A stretch of 64,000 bases of DNA from Phycisphaerae bacterium. GTDB lineage: Bacteria; Planctomycetota; Phycisphaerae; UBA1845. The DNA is taken from NCBI GenBank assembly GCA_029260015.1, contig JAJDEB010000008.1, positions 318,937 through 382,936 on the forward strand, read 5' to 3'. The position numbers were made by a program, and so were the translations under genes. The notes under the pieces were generated by a model. The model did not search any database. It was not told the DNA's origin and was given only the letters and a program-made list of their open reading frames with translations. Positions within the stretch are counted from its first letter, which is position 1. Each line of letters starts with the position of its first letter. Shown here piece by piece: positions 42,505-51,083 of the stretch.

Positions 42505-44155
42505 GGCAGTGGATGCTGTTTACGACCATTTGCGTGAGCGTGACGACAATCCCTGCGTGGTCATCCCAACGGCGGGCGGCAAGACCCCGGTCATGGCAAC
42601 CATTTGCCGGGACGCGGTGCAGGTGTGGAACGGTCGTGTTCTGATTCTCGCTCACGTCAAGGAACTGCTCGACCAGGCGGCCGAGAAGCTCCATATCGTT
42701 GCACCCGACCTGCCGGTGGGCGTTTACTCCGCAGGATTGAAACGTCGGGATCTTGGTTACGCCGTGACCATCGCTGGCATCCAGTCGGTCTATCAAAAGG
42801 CCTGCGACATCGATGCGGTCGATCTGATCATCGTGGACGAAGCGCACCTCATTCCACCCGACGGCGAGGGAATGTACCGGCAATTCCTCACCGACATGAA
42901 GGTGATTAATCCCAACGTTCGTGTCATCGGGTTAACTGCCACTCCGTTCCGCATGAAAAGCGGCACGATCTGCGCGCCTGAGAACATCCTCAATGCAATC
43001 TGCTTCGAGGTTGGCGTGCGTGAACTGATTGTGCAGGGCTTCCTGTGCCAGCTGCGCACCAAGGCCGGCCTGATCAAACCCGACACCGACAAGCTTCACG
43101 TGCGAGGCGGTGAGTACATCGCCGGCGAAGTCGAGGATTTGATGGACGATCAGGACTTGGTCCTGTCGGCGTGCCGCGAAATCATCGAATACACGCACGA
43201 TCGCAACAGCGTGCTCATCTTCGCTTCCGGCGTCGCCCATGGACGACACATCGCTGAAGTGCTTCACACCGACCACGGCGCTGAGTGTGGATTTGTGTGC
43301 GGCGAGACGCCGAACGCCGAACGCGATGCCATTCTGGACCGCTTCAAATCCGGCGACCTCAAATACCTGTGCAACGTCAACGTGCTGACCACCGGTTTCG
43401 ACGCCACCAACATCGACTGCGTAGCGCTGGTTCGTCCAACGCTTTCACCCGGGCTCTATTACCAGATGGTTGGAAGGGGTTTCCGATTGCACCCGGGCAA
43501 GCACGACTGTCTTGTGCTCGATTTCGGGGGCAACGTGCTGCGGCATGGTCCCGTTGACGCCATTCGCGTCACGGAAATCTCAAGACCCAGTAACTGCGAT
43601 GCGCCGGCCAAGGAATGTCCCGAATGCCGGTCGGTGATTGCCGCTGGTTATTCGATCTGCCCTGACTGTGGCCACGTATTCCCCGAACGCAGCCGCTGTG
43701 AGCATGATCCCACGGCATCCGATGAAGGCATTCTCAGCGATCAGATCCAACGCAACGAATTCGAAGTCCTCGATACCTATTACGCCGTGCATGAGAAACG
43801 CGACGCTGAGCCGGATGCCCCGCGCACACTCCGCGTCGAATACAAGATTGGCTTCAACGATTTCGTCTCCGAATGGGTGTGCTTCGAACACGATGGGTTT
43901 GCCCGTCAGAAGGCCGAATCCTGGTGGAGGCAACATTCGTACGATCCCATTCCCGACACCGCTGAACGCGCTGTGGAACTTGCTGAAGCCAAAGCGATCG
44001 CGCCGGCGCTGTCCATCACCGTCGAACGCAAGCCCGGCGAAAAATTCGATCAGGTGGTTGGCTACAAACTCGGGCCCAAGCCTCCGCTTCCTGAAAACCA
44101 AGATGACGAGCCCTGGTACTCCTCCAACTTTGCAGACGAGGAGGTGCCCTTCTGA
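42476..44155 (+). CDS. DEAH-type superfamily 2 helicase of the phage
   Basis: 559 residues. ATG 42476 gives MLTLRPYQREAV (Q-like motif). Motif I is PTAGGKT (31-37), motif II DEAH (121-124), motif III GLTATPF; the C-terminal helicase motif includes VLTTGFDATNIDC then YYQMVGRGFRLHPGK. A zinc ribbon (CPECRSV, CPDCG) follows at about 380-400. The last residues, FADEEVPF, mimic the acidic C-terminal tip of SSB. This is the restriction-enzyme-subunit/T5-D10-like helicase type used in phage replication. It overlaps the primase start. Confidence 0.88.
   Translation: MLTLRPYQREAVDAVYDHLRERDDNPCVVIPTAGGKTPVMATICRDAVQVWNGRVLILAHVKELLDQAAEKLHIVAPDLPVGVYSAGLKRRDLGYAVTIAGIQSVYQKACDIDAVDLIIVDEAHLIPPDGEGMYRQFLTDMKVINPNVRVIGLTATPFRMKSGTICAPENILNAICFEVGVRELIVQGFLCQLRTKAGLIKPDTDKLHVRGGEYIAGEVEDLMDDQDLVLSACREIIEYTHDRNSVLIFASGVAHGRHIAEVLHTDHGAECGFVCGETPNAERDAILDRFKSGDLKYLCNVNVLTTGFDATNIDCVALVRPTLSPGLYYQMVGRGFRLHPGKHDCLVLDFGGNVLRHGPVDAIRVTEISRPSNCDAPAKECPECRSVIAAGYSICPDCGHVFPERSRCEHDPTASDEGILSDQIQRNEFEVLDTYYAVHEKRDAEPDAPRTLRVEYKIGFNDFVSEWVCFEHDGFARQKAESWWRQHSYDPIPDTAERAVELAEAKAIAPALSITVERKPGEKFDQVVGYKLGPKPPLPENQDDEPWYSSNFADEEVPF
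44138..44154 (+). promoter_or_regulatory. Strong ribosome site deciding a CTG start
   Basis: GAGGAGG (44138-44144) sits 7 bases before CTG 44152, which overlaps the helicase stop as CTGA. No ATG, GTG or TTG occurs in the primase frame until 44218, although family-like sequence is already present before that point. Confidence 0.6.
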
Positions 44156-46572
44156 CATCGAAAGCTGCTCAATCCGATGTTCGTCGCTGCCTCGAGCTGC
44201 TCTATCAGCCGGGTGATGTGTTCGAAGTGCGCGCCCCCAATTGCCGTGACCGTGGCAATGCACGCTATGCCTATACGTGTTCGGGATACTTCACGCGGGC
44301 CACACTCGATGCCGCGGTGACCTCGATCATGGAACTCGACCGCGCGGGGATTGCACCGGGCATCTACCTAACGCTCAATCCCGTGTCACCCGCCCTGCTC
44401 GCCCGGGCAACCAACCGCATCAAGCCGCGAGTACGCGAAACGTCGCAGGATAAGGATATTCCCTGTCGGCGCTGGCTGCTGATCGATATTGATCCGGTGC
44501 GTCCGGCGGGTGTGAGTGCGACCGACGGTGAACTGGCATTGGCCAGCGAGCGCGTTGCCGCCATTGTCGAATACCTGGATTTTCTTGATTGGCCCCCACC
44601 GCTGCAGGCGATGTCAGGCAACGGCTATCACCTGTTCTATCGCGTTGATCTGCCCGTCGAAGATGACCGCCTGATCAAGGCGGTGCTTGCGGGTTTGGCC
44701 GACCAGTTCAGCGACGAACAAGTTGCCGTCGATCGCTCGGTGCATAATCCTGCGCGGATCGTCAAGGTGATAGGAACCATGGCCCGAAAGGGCGACGACC
44801 TGCATGACATCGAGGGTGTGCCTGATCGCCCCCACCGCCGCTCCAATCTGATTCACCTTCCCGAAACAATCGAGATTGTGCCCGAGGCGATACTGCGTGC
44901 GTTCGTGGATTCAACGAGCGCCGCAGCATCGAAAACAGTGCCGGAAATTGTCTCAAATACCAACCGCTTGGAATGCACACCAGCGGGCGTTCGCTGTTGG
45001 CTTCAGTCATATGGTGTCGAGGTCAAAGGCGAACGTCGCAATGGCAGCAAGACGCTGCTATTGCTCGAACGCTGCCCCATCAATCCCGAGATTGTCTCCA
45101 GCGGGGGTTCGGACATCGCCGTGTTGGTCGGCGACGACGGCAAGTTGGCTTACTGCAACAAGCACAATCGGGGCGAGGGTTTCACCTGGCACGATCTTCG
45201 CAAAACACTTGAGCCGGACTACCTGCCGCTGGCTGACGCCAACAACGGTGTCGACCTGTCGGGATTTCAATTGCCCGGAACCAAGCAGCCGATCTCGATC
45301 AACGCTGACCGCAACGAACGAAGTGCTCCCACCGACCCCGGTCCCCTACCCGACGAATTGCTTCGCATTCCCGGATTCGTAAACGAGGTGATGGACCATT
45401 GTCTTGCGACCGCGCCGTATCCCAATCTGGTGATGGCGTTTTGCGGCGCGGTGGCGCTTCAGGCCTTCCTCGCCGGTCGCAAGGTACGTGATCCCGGGGA
45501 CAACCGCACCAACATATATCTGCTGGGGCTGGCGCATTCGGCTGCCGGCAAAGACTGGCCTCGTAAACTCAACACCCGCATCCTCCATGAAGCCGGTCTG
45601 GCAGACGGACTCGGTGAACGCTTCGCATCCGGTGAGGGTATCCAGGATGCCCTGTTCACAAACCCGGCGATGCTGTTCCAAACCGACGAGATCGACGGCA
45701 TGCTCCAGTCGATCAACCGGGCTAAGGATGCCCGGCACGAAGCGATCATGAGCACCCTGCTGACGATCTACTCGTCGGCGAACAGCGTCTATCCCATGCG
45801 CCGCAAAGCCGGCAAGAATTCACCGGGCGTGATCGATCAGCCCTGTCTCGTGATCTTCGGCACGGCCATTCCCAATCACTACTACCAGGCGCTGTCCGAT
45901 CGCATGCTCACCAACGGATTCTTCGCCCGCATGATCATTTTGGAAAGCGGACCGCGGGCCAGCGGGCAGGAACCATCGATCCGCGAACTGCCACCACGTA
46001 TGCTGTCGACGGCGCGCTGGTGGGCGGAATTCCAACCGGGTGAAGGCAACTTGCAGAACTGGCATCCGATTCCTTTGGTCGTCGAGCACGCTGACGCTGC
46101 GAAGGATGTACTCGTTGCAACCCGTCTGGAAGCCGAAACCGAATACGCCGCAGCAGAGCAGCGCAACGACGATGTGGGCACCACTGTGTGGGGCCGCGTC
46201 AATGAGCAAGTACGTAAGTTGTCGCTGCTCTACGCAATCAGTGAGAACCACAAGTCACCGTGCATCAGTCTTGCAGCCGCTGAGTGGGCCACACGGTTCG
46301 TCATGCATCAGACGCGTCGCATGCTGTTCATGGCGTACGGCCACGTCGCCGACAACCCGTTCCATGCCGAATGTCTCAAGCTGATGGAGAAGCTGCGTAA
46401 GGCACCGGATCAGGAACTCCCTCACCATGTCCTTCTCAAGCGCATGAAGATCGACTCGAAGAGATTCCGCGACTTGATCGAAACGCTCGTACAGCGCGGT
46501 GACATCACCGTCGAGTCCGCCGCAACCGAAGGTCGGACACGCACTGCGTACCGATTGGCAGGTGAAAGATGA
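44152..46572 (+). CDS. Phage primase/helicase-like protein (AEP primase-pol plus DUF3987)
   Basis: About 806 residues from the proposed CTG start (784 from GTG 44218). Upstream residues QSDVRRCLELLYQPGDVFEV look like the conserved opening of this protein type, which argues for the earlier start. The primase-like part has the metal motif LLIDIDPVR, the GNGYHLFYRVDLP His motif and IVKVIGTMARKGD (about 60-230). The C-terminal half matches DUF3987, a helicase-like ATPase domain. It starts replication with the upstream helicase. Confidence 0.82.
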   Translation: MTSKAAQSDVRRCLELLYQPGDVFEVRAPNCRDRGNARYAYTCSGYFTRATLDAAVTSIMELDRAGIAPGIYLTLNPVSPALLARATNRIKPRVRETSQDKDIPCRRWLLIDIDPVRPAGVSATDGELALASERVAAIVEYLDFLDWPPPLQAMSGNGYHLFYRVDLPVEDDRLIKAVLAGLADQFSDEQVAVDRSVHNPARIVKVIGTMARKGDDLHDIEGVPDRPHRRSNLIHLPETIEIVPEAILRAFVDSTSAAASKTVPEIVSNTNRLECTPAGVRCWLQSYGVEVKGERRNGSKTLLLLERCPINPEIVSSGGSDIAVLVGDDGKLAYCNKHNRGEGFTWHDLRKTLEPDYLPLADANNGVDLSGFQLPGTKQPISINADRNERSAPTDPGPLPDELLRIPGFVNEVMDHCLATAPYPNLVMAFCGAVALQAFLAGRKVRDPGDNRTNIYLLGLAHSAAGKDWPRKLNTRILHEAGLADGLGERFASGEGIQDALFTNPAMLFQTDEIDGMLQSINRAKDARHEAIMSTLLTIYSSANSVYPMRRKAGKNSPGVIDQPCLVIFGTAIPNHYYQALSDRMLTNGFFARMIILESGPRASGQEPSIRELPPRMLSTARWWAEFQPGEGNLQNWHPIPLVVEHADAAKDVLVATRLEAETEYAAAEQRNDDVGTTVWGRVNEQVRKLSLLYAISENHKSPCISLAAAEWATRFVMHQTRRMLFMAYGHVADNPFHAECLKLMEKLRKAPDQELPHHVLLKRMKIDSKRFRDLIETLVQRGDITVESAATEGRTRTAYRLAGER

Positions 46573-46641
46573 GGAAAGAAGGTGAAACAAGGGTGAAGGA
46601 AGTTATGCGTAATATATATAGTAAAAACAACAACTTCTCTT

Positions 46642-46729
46642 CTTCTTTCTCTCTTTCACCCGTACCCCCGCGCACGTCATATGTGTGCGCTCGCGTATGT
46701 GCGCGAGAGGGGGTGAAAGAAGAAAGAAG
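46642..46729 (+). repeat. Structured region with long imperfect inverted repeat
   Basis: A pyrimidine-rich arm (46642-46661) pairs with a purine-rich arm (46709-46729). Between them are two nested hairpins: GCGCAC/GTGCGC near 46680, and CTCGCG/CGCGAG at about 46690-46707. It is located just after the primase stop. Could be an RNA processing site or a double-strand pause. Confidence 0.5.
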
Positions 46730-46757
46730 TTCCCGGTCATGCTGCGATGATCGGCGC

Positions 46758-47084
46758 ATGGCAGCTGCGACCAACGCCCACTGCACGAGCGCTACGTGGC
46801 ATCCGTCAACAATTCACAGCCTAGCCATTCACCATAAGATTAGGTACTTCCAGCACTTACGATCAGCACAGGCCCGCGGGAACAACCGCAAGGATAGACC
46901 GAGTTTGTTGCGTCTGTCCGGTTTTACTCAAAGCGTTTTGGCGCAAGGGTTTACGTGCGACGGCGAGGGTTGGTACACGTCGCGAACGTGGCGCCTTTGG
47001 GACGCGATCGTGGCGATCGGTGCCCAGGGCTCGCCGTCGCGTCCCGGGCCCAACACGGGCGAACCGTGTACGGGCCTTGATTGA
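46758..47084 (+). CDS. Possible small phage protein, unknown
   Basis: 108 residues from ATG 46758 (the frame is open from 46569, overlapping the primase stop by 4 bases, but the added part is low complexity over a hairpin). The second half (GFTQSVLAQGFTCDGEGW, then RTWRLWDAIVAIGAQG) has protein-like composition. No family recognised and no strong ribosome site, so existence and start are uncertain. Confidence 0.4.
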   Translation: MAAATNAHCTSATWHPSTIHSLAIHHKIRYFQHLRSAQARGNNRKDRPSLLRLSGFTQSVLAQGFTCDGEGWYTSRTWRLWDAIVAIGAQGSPSRPGPNTGEPCTGLD

Positions 47085-47162
47085 GATTGCGTGGCGGAGC
47101 GCGGTTCCGCCTGAGATTTGAAAACGGGACCGGTGGCGGTCCTCAACGATGGAGGCCTTGTG

Positions 47163-47303
47163 ATGTTTCTGATTATTTTAGGGAACGTTTTGATGGCGCT
47201 CGGTTGCGCGAGTTTTGGATTTCTGTTTGGGATGGAGTTTGGCCAATCGCTTGAGCGCAAAGATTCGGCGGCTAAGACCCAAGACAAGGAGGCCGGAGCG
47301 TGA
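47163..47303 (+). CDS. Small single-span membrane protein
   Basis: 46 residues: a hydrophobic segment of about 24 residues (MFLIILGNVLMALGCASFGF onward) then a charged tail. ATG 47163 has GGAGG 8 bases upstream. It overlaps the methyltransferase start by 4 bases (GTGA). No known family; possible roles include a holin-like or membrane-tethering peptide, unproven. Confidence 0.6.
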   Translation: MFLIILGNVLMALGCASFGFLFGMEFGQSLERKDSAAKTQDKEAGA

Positions 47304-48658
47304 AGATCGTGATGCGGCTAATGGCCGAGATTAATCCCTACGAACGCAACCCGCGTGACAATGATTCGGCGGTGGACGCGGTGGCTGAATCGATTGAACG
47401 GTTCGGCTTTCGCCAACCAATCGTGGTGGACGATGACGGCGTGATCGTTTGTGGTCATACGCGCTGGAAGGCGGCGACCAAACTGGGCCTGGAGAAAGTG
47501 CCGGTGCATGTGGCTACTGACCTGACGCCCGAGCAGATCCGCGCATATCGCATCGCCGACAACAAATCCGGCGAACTCGCCAACTGGAACATGGAGTTGT
47601 TGCCACTCGAACTTGCCGAACTTCAGGACGCCGGGATCGACTGGTCGTTGTTGGGATTCGATCAGGATGAATTGGTTAAGCTGCTAGGCGGCGAGATCAA
47701 GGAAGGGCTGACCGATCCGGACAGCGTACCTGAGCCGCCGGACGATCCGATCACCAAGCGTGGCGATCTTTGGATTCTCGGCAACCATCGATTGCTTTGC
47801 GGCGACAGTTCATCGGTTGAAGACCTTGATCGTCTCCTCGATGGCCAGCCAATCCATCTGGTCAACACCGACCCTCCCTACAACGTGAAAGTTGAGCCAC
47901 GCAGCAACAACGCCATCGCAGCTGGCGGTTCGGGTCTGCCACATCCGAAAACGAACGGCAAGAAGCACGGCAATCGCACCCATCATCAATCGTTCGATGT
48001 GGCACGCCAAGGTGAGAAGAAGCGCACATCACAGAAGATGCGACCCAAGGATCGCCCGCTCGAAAATGACTTCGTCACCGACGAAGCCTTCGACGCGCTT
48101 CTAGCGGCGTGGTTCGGCAACATCGCCCGTGTGTTGCTCCCCGGACGCGGGTTCTACATCTGGGGTGGCTACGCCAATCTCGGCAATTACCCAGGGCCAT
48201 TGAAGGACGCCGGTCTCTATTTCAGCCAGGGAGTGGTGTGGGACAAGCAGCATCCCGTGCTCACGCGCAAAGACTACATGGGCGCGTTCGAGATTTGCTT
48301 CTACGGTTGGCGCGAAGGCGCTGCGCATGTTTGGCTGGGCCCTAACAACGCGACCGACTTGTGGCATGTCAAGAAGGTCAATCCACAATCGATGATTCAC
48401 TTGACCGAGAAGCCCGTCGAGTTGGCAGTCCGCGCGATGCAATACTCATCCCGCCAAGGCGAGAACGTGCTTGATTTATTTGGCGGATCGGGTTCGACGT
48501 TGATTGGTTGCGAGCAGACTGACCGGAATGCGTTCTTGATGGAACTGGATCAGGCCTATTGCGATGTGATCGTGCAGCGTTGGGAGGAATTCACCGGACG
48601 GAAGGCGGAGCGAATCGGCGCGAGCAACGTTGTACCTACAGGGGAGGTCGTGAAGTGA
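47300..48658 (+). CDS. ParB-domain DNA methyltransferase
   Basis: 452 residues. N-terminal ParB/Srx-like domain (about 10-105; NPYERNPRDNDSAVDAVAES, then VCGHTRWKAATKLG). It is followed by an N4/N6-type (beta-class) methyltransferase with catalytic motif IV DPPY (191-194) and the AdoMet motif LDLFGGSGSTLIGCEQ near the C-terminus. Such fusions are common in phages and usually act as orphan modifiers protecting phage DNA or tuning its packaging. No restriction endonuclease is beside it. Start GTG 47300. Convergent with the - strand gene ending at 48676. Confidence 0.88.
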   Translation: MKIVMRLMAEINPYERNPRDNDSAVDAVAESIERFGFRQPIVVDDDGVIVCGHTRWKAATKLGLEKVPVHVATDLTPEQIRAYRIADNKSGELANWNMELLPLELAELQDAGIDWSLLGFDQDELVKLLGGEIKEGLTDPDSVPEPPDDPITKRGDLWILGNHRLLCGDSSSVEDLDRLLDGQPIHLVNTDPPYNVKVEPRSNNAIAAGGSGLPHPKTNGKKHGNRTHHQSFDVARQGEKKRTSQKMRPKDRPLENDFVTDEAFDALLAAWFGNIARVLLPGRGFYIWGGYANLGNYPGPLKDAGLYFSQGVVWDKQHPVLTRKDYMGAFEICFYGWREGAAHVWLGPNNATDLWHVKKVNPQSMIHLTEKPVELAVRAMQYSSRQGENVLDLFGGSGSTLIGCEQTDRNAFLMELDQAYCDVIVQRWEEFTGRKAERIGASNVVPTGEVVK

Positions 48659-48675
48659 AGCACACGGGGGCTGCA

Positions 48676-49410
48676 TTACTTCTTCGGCGATCGTATCGGA
48701 TCGGCGATTTCTGCAAGGGCGAAGGCGGCGTCCCGGACAGATCGTATTCGAGTACGGTACTCATCTGCGAGCCTCTTTGTCTCTTTTCGCAGCAGTGCAG
48801 TCATTGCACGATACTCGTCGGGCTGACTCTCAAGCTCCGTCAGAACGTCCTCGGGGTCGTAAGGGCCGTTGCCTACCATGAGACCGAGGCTCAAAAAGTG
48901 TCCGTGCGTGTGCTCGTTTCGAAGATCCATGTCGTCTTGAAGCATGTTCATCAATCGATCGACCCCCTCACAGAATGCGAGATGCGAGCGCTGAATCTTG
49001 CTCAGCGCTTTCGCGCGACTCGGGGGATGCTTGGTTGCCTTCGCTGCAGCAGCGTCACCACTGACCACAGCCAGCAAATTGACTACGCGCTCGCGAAGCT
49101 CATAGGCCCGATAAAGATAACTCTCGATGATTCGCGTCACGCGATGCAATCGCTTTCGGATGTCGCGCTTCCGCAAGGCGTCCGTAAGCTCTTCATCGAT
49201 GTCGCGCAGTCGGTGAATAGAACCCACGAACTGTCCCCAAGCGGCCCCCTTCACATCATTAGGTCGGATGTCGCGCTGCGGCCGGATTTTGCGCAGTCGG
49301 TAAATAGAGCCCTCGAACTGCCCCCAAGGGACCACCTTCACTACATTGGATTCGATTTCACACCAGTAGAATTGGAGCTTAGACGGCTTCTTCGCTTGTG
49401 TTCGCTTCAT
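48676..49410 (-). CDS. Unknown coiled-coil-rich protein with a 29-residue repeat
   Basis: 244 residues from ATG 49410 (GGAG about 9 bases upstream; TTG 49449 is an alternative start). The N-terminal part holds two near copies of a 29-residue unit: VPWGQFEGSIYRLRKI and AAWGQFVGSIHRLRDI. The rest is helical and charged (RVTRIIESYLYRAYELRERV, then MTALLRKETKRLADEYRTRI). It lies opposite the main transcription direction and convergent with the methyltransferase. No family recognised; an immunity or accessory role is possible from position only. Confidence 0.55.
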   Translation of the reverse strand: MKRTQAKKPSKLQFYWCEIESNVVKVVPWGQFEGSIYRLRKIRPQRDIRPNDVKGAAWGQFVGSIHRLRDIDEELTDALRKRDIRKRLHRVTRIIESYLYRAYELRERVVNLLAVVSGDAAAAKATKHPPSRAKALSKIQRSHLAFCEGVDRLMNMLQDDMDLRNEHTHGHFLSLGLMVGNGPYDPEDVLTELESQPDEYRAMTALLRKETKRLADEYRTRIRSVRDAAFALAEIADPIRSPKK

Positions 49411-49449
49411 GTCTCGTGTCTCCGTAGCAATGACCCGCCCATTCTGCAA

Positions 49450-49605
49450 AGGATCACACCGGAAAAACGCCCTAGGTGGTACCGAAGCGTTCGTCGAGTG
49501 GGGGTGATGTCAGCCGCTGCGCTCATACTAAGATCATACCGCGCCGCGTTCCCGGAGAAACGCCCCCGTGGTGGCGGAGGCGTCGTTGGCGGGGGCGGGA
49601 TGTGG
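49450..49605. other. Short gap between - strand genes
   Basis: 156 bases with GC-rich, G-run-containing sequence. Nothing convincing: no clear promoter boxes or terminator. It separates the 244-residue gene from the four-gene - strand operon. Confidence 0.4.
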
Positions 49606-49947
49606 TCAGGCCCCGGCTTGCAGGGCGTAGTATTCCGTCATGGCGTCGAGATGGACGCCGGTGACCGTCGCCGCATGGTTGCGGCGAAAGCGGGTGTCGA
49701 TGATGCCGCGCACCTTGAGGAATGCGAGCGCCACCGCCACCTGTGTGAATGGCAGATCCTCGCCCGCCACGACGGTCTCGAGCGTGAACCCGCCGTCCTT
49801 CGCATCGTCGATCGCGTGGGCCACCTGCTCGAACGAGGCGAGCGAACAACGATGCGTGTATGGCTCGCCGCGGTGCGGGACGACCTCGCGAATCAAGTGG
49901 CCGTCCCGCACCTCGAACGTTTCGCTGCGTTGGCGTCGGGTGGTCAT
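49606..49947 (-). CDS. Small protein of unknown function
   Basis: 113 residues with no recognised family. Opens MTTRRQRSETFEVRDGHL; mixed alpha/beta composition with VALAFLKVRGIIDTRFRRNH. It starts 4 bases after the HARE-HTH gene ends, so it is the last gene of the - strand operon. The position in the prophage suggests a phage-specific role. Confidence 0.6.
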   Translation of the reverse strand: MTTRRQRSETFEVRDGHLIREVVPHRGEPYTHRCSLASFEQVAHAIDDAKDGGFTLETVVAGEDLPFTQVAVALAFLKVRGIIDTRFRRNHAATVTGVHLDAMTEYYALQAGA

Positions 49948-49950
49948 GTC

Positions 49951-50325
49951 TCAACCCTTCGCCTTGGCGTTGAATGCGAACTGCCCGCGTTCGACCTTGG
50001 TGAAGCGCGCCGCGGTGCCCTTGGTATTGATCTCGCGAATGATGGCAGCGTAGAGCGTTGCGTGCGGAGTCTTGCCGCCGGGGCTGGTCCAGAGTTTTTG
50101 CTCGGCCATCGCGGTGATCAGTTCCTGGGCTCGCATCGGCTTGCCGGTCGCTTTGAGGACTTGTGCGGCTGCATCAATGGCGCTAACGCGTTTGGGCTTT
50201 GCGGCTGCCTTCTTCGTCGGCGCGGCCTTGGCCTTCTTGGTTGCTGTCTTTTTCGAAGCGGTCTTTTTGGGCGATGCCGCCTTCTTGGACTTGGTCGACT
50301 TCTTTGTGCGCTTCTTTGTTGCCAT
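49951..50325 (-). CDS. HARE-HTH domain protein with histone-like basic tail
   Basis: 124 residues. Residues 1-48 are Lys/Ala-rich with KKTASKKTATKKAKA repeats, like the tails of histone H1-type bacterial proteins. Residues 50-120 are a HARE-HTH winged helix (AAQVLKATGKPMRAQELI, then HATLYAAIIREINTKG, then RFTKVERGQFAFN). AAGGAG precedes the ATG at 50325 by 7 bases. It probably binds DNA non-specifically. HARE-HTH proteins in bacteria often sit with restriction or chromatin-like functions; here it is next to no nuclease. Confidence 0.85.
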   Translation of the reverse strand: MATKKRTKKSTKSKKAASPKKTASKKTATKKAKAAPTKKAAAKPKRVSAIDAAAQVLKATGKPMRAQELITAMAEQKLWTSPGGKTPHATLYAAIIREINTKGTAARFTKVERGQFAFNAKAKG

Positions 50326-50415
50326 GGATCATCTCCTTGGTTGAATTCTCCGGTGCTCTCTGGCGGCTCCGGCGCTGGAGCCCGCTCGCGCAGGCCGTCG
50401 CGTCGAGGTCGTCGA

Positions 50416-50673
50416 TCAGGCTTCAGACCGAAGTTCATCGAGGCTGCGTTTGATTTCGGATTCGTCGAATCCCGAGAAGAATGCCAGCGTCTCGATCAGA
50501 TTTTCGCGAACATGCTCCAGCGTCCCGACGGTGGCCCAGGTGACGTTCTCGTCGAGTTGGATTTGCAATTGGCACTCGAACCAATCGGTCAGGCTGGCGA
50601 CATCGGCACGGGCTCGTTTCAGAGCGTCGATTGCGGATTGATTCGTCTTGGTTTTGGCGTTTTTGTTTTTCAT
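50416..50673 (-). CDS. Small helical protein of unknown function
   Basis: 85 residues with a Lys/Asn-rich start (MKNKNAKTKTNQS), then helical (AIDALKRARADVASLTDWFE, then VGTLEHVRENLIETLAFFSG). AAAGGA lies about 10 bases before the ATG at 50673. 21 bases after the upstream gene. Second in the - strand operon. No family recognised. Confidence 0.55.
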   Translation of the reverse strand: MKNKNAKTKTNQSAIDALKRARADVASLTDWFECQLQIQLDENVTWATVGTLEHVRENLIETLAFFSGFDESEIKRSLDELRSEA

Positions 50674-50694
50674 CGTTCGTTCGTCCTTTCGTGG

Positions 50695-50895
50695 TTACTT
50701 CGAAAGCCGCTCGACGCGGACGTGGATGTCGCTGCCATACCGGCTTCCGGCGATGCGCCAGGCCCTCTCTCGTGCTTCTTCGACGCTGTCGGCGCTGAAC
50801 CCGAAGCAATCGGCGTGCTTCTTGCTCACCAGATCGATCACGGTCGCCTGGTATATCGTGCTGCCTTCTTGGTGGTCGTCGCGTTGCGTGTTCAT
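50695..50895 (-). CDS. Small protein of unknown function, first of the - strand operon
   Basis: 66 residues from ATG 50895, chosen because AAAGGA lies 7 bases upstream; ATGs at 50919 and 50934 in the same frame are alternatives. STIYQATVIDLVSKKHADCF then EEARERAWRIAGSRYG resembles a small alpha/beta fold. No family recognised. The 150-odd bases to its right would hold the operon promoter. Confidence 0.5.
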   Translation of the reverse strand: MNTQRDDHQEGSTIYQATVIDLVSKKHADCFGFSADSVEEARERAWRIAGSRYGSDIHVRVERLSK

Positions 50896-51083
50896 CGTGT
50901 GGTCCTTTGCGGCGATCATCGCGTCGCCACCCATGACTTACGCTGCGTTTTGCAAGATGGGAAGGCGGATTCCGAAGTTATTCAAAAGATTCCGCATGTA
51001 GCGCGATACACCCATTGCAGTGTCACCGAACGGTGGAACTTCGGTGTCACTTCATGGCACTTTGTCGCAGGAAGGCGGGCGGC

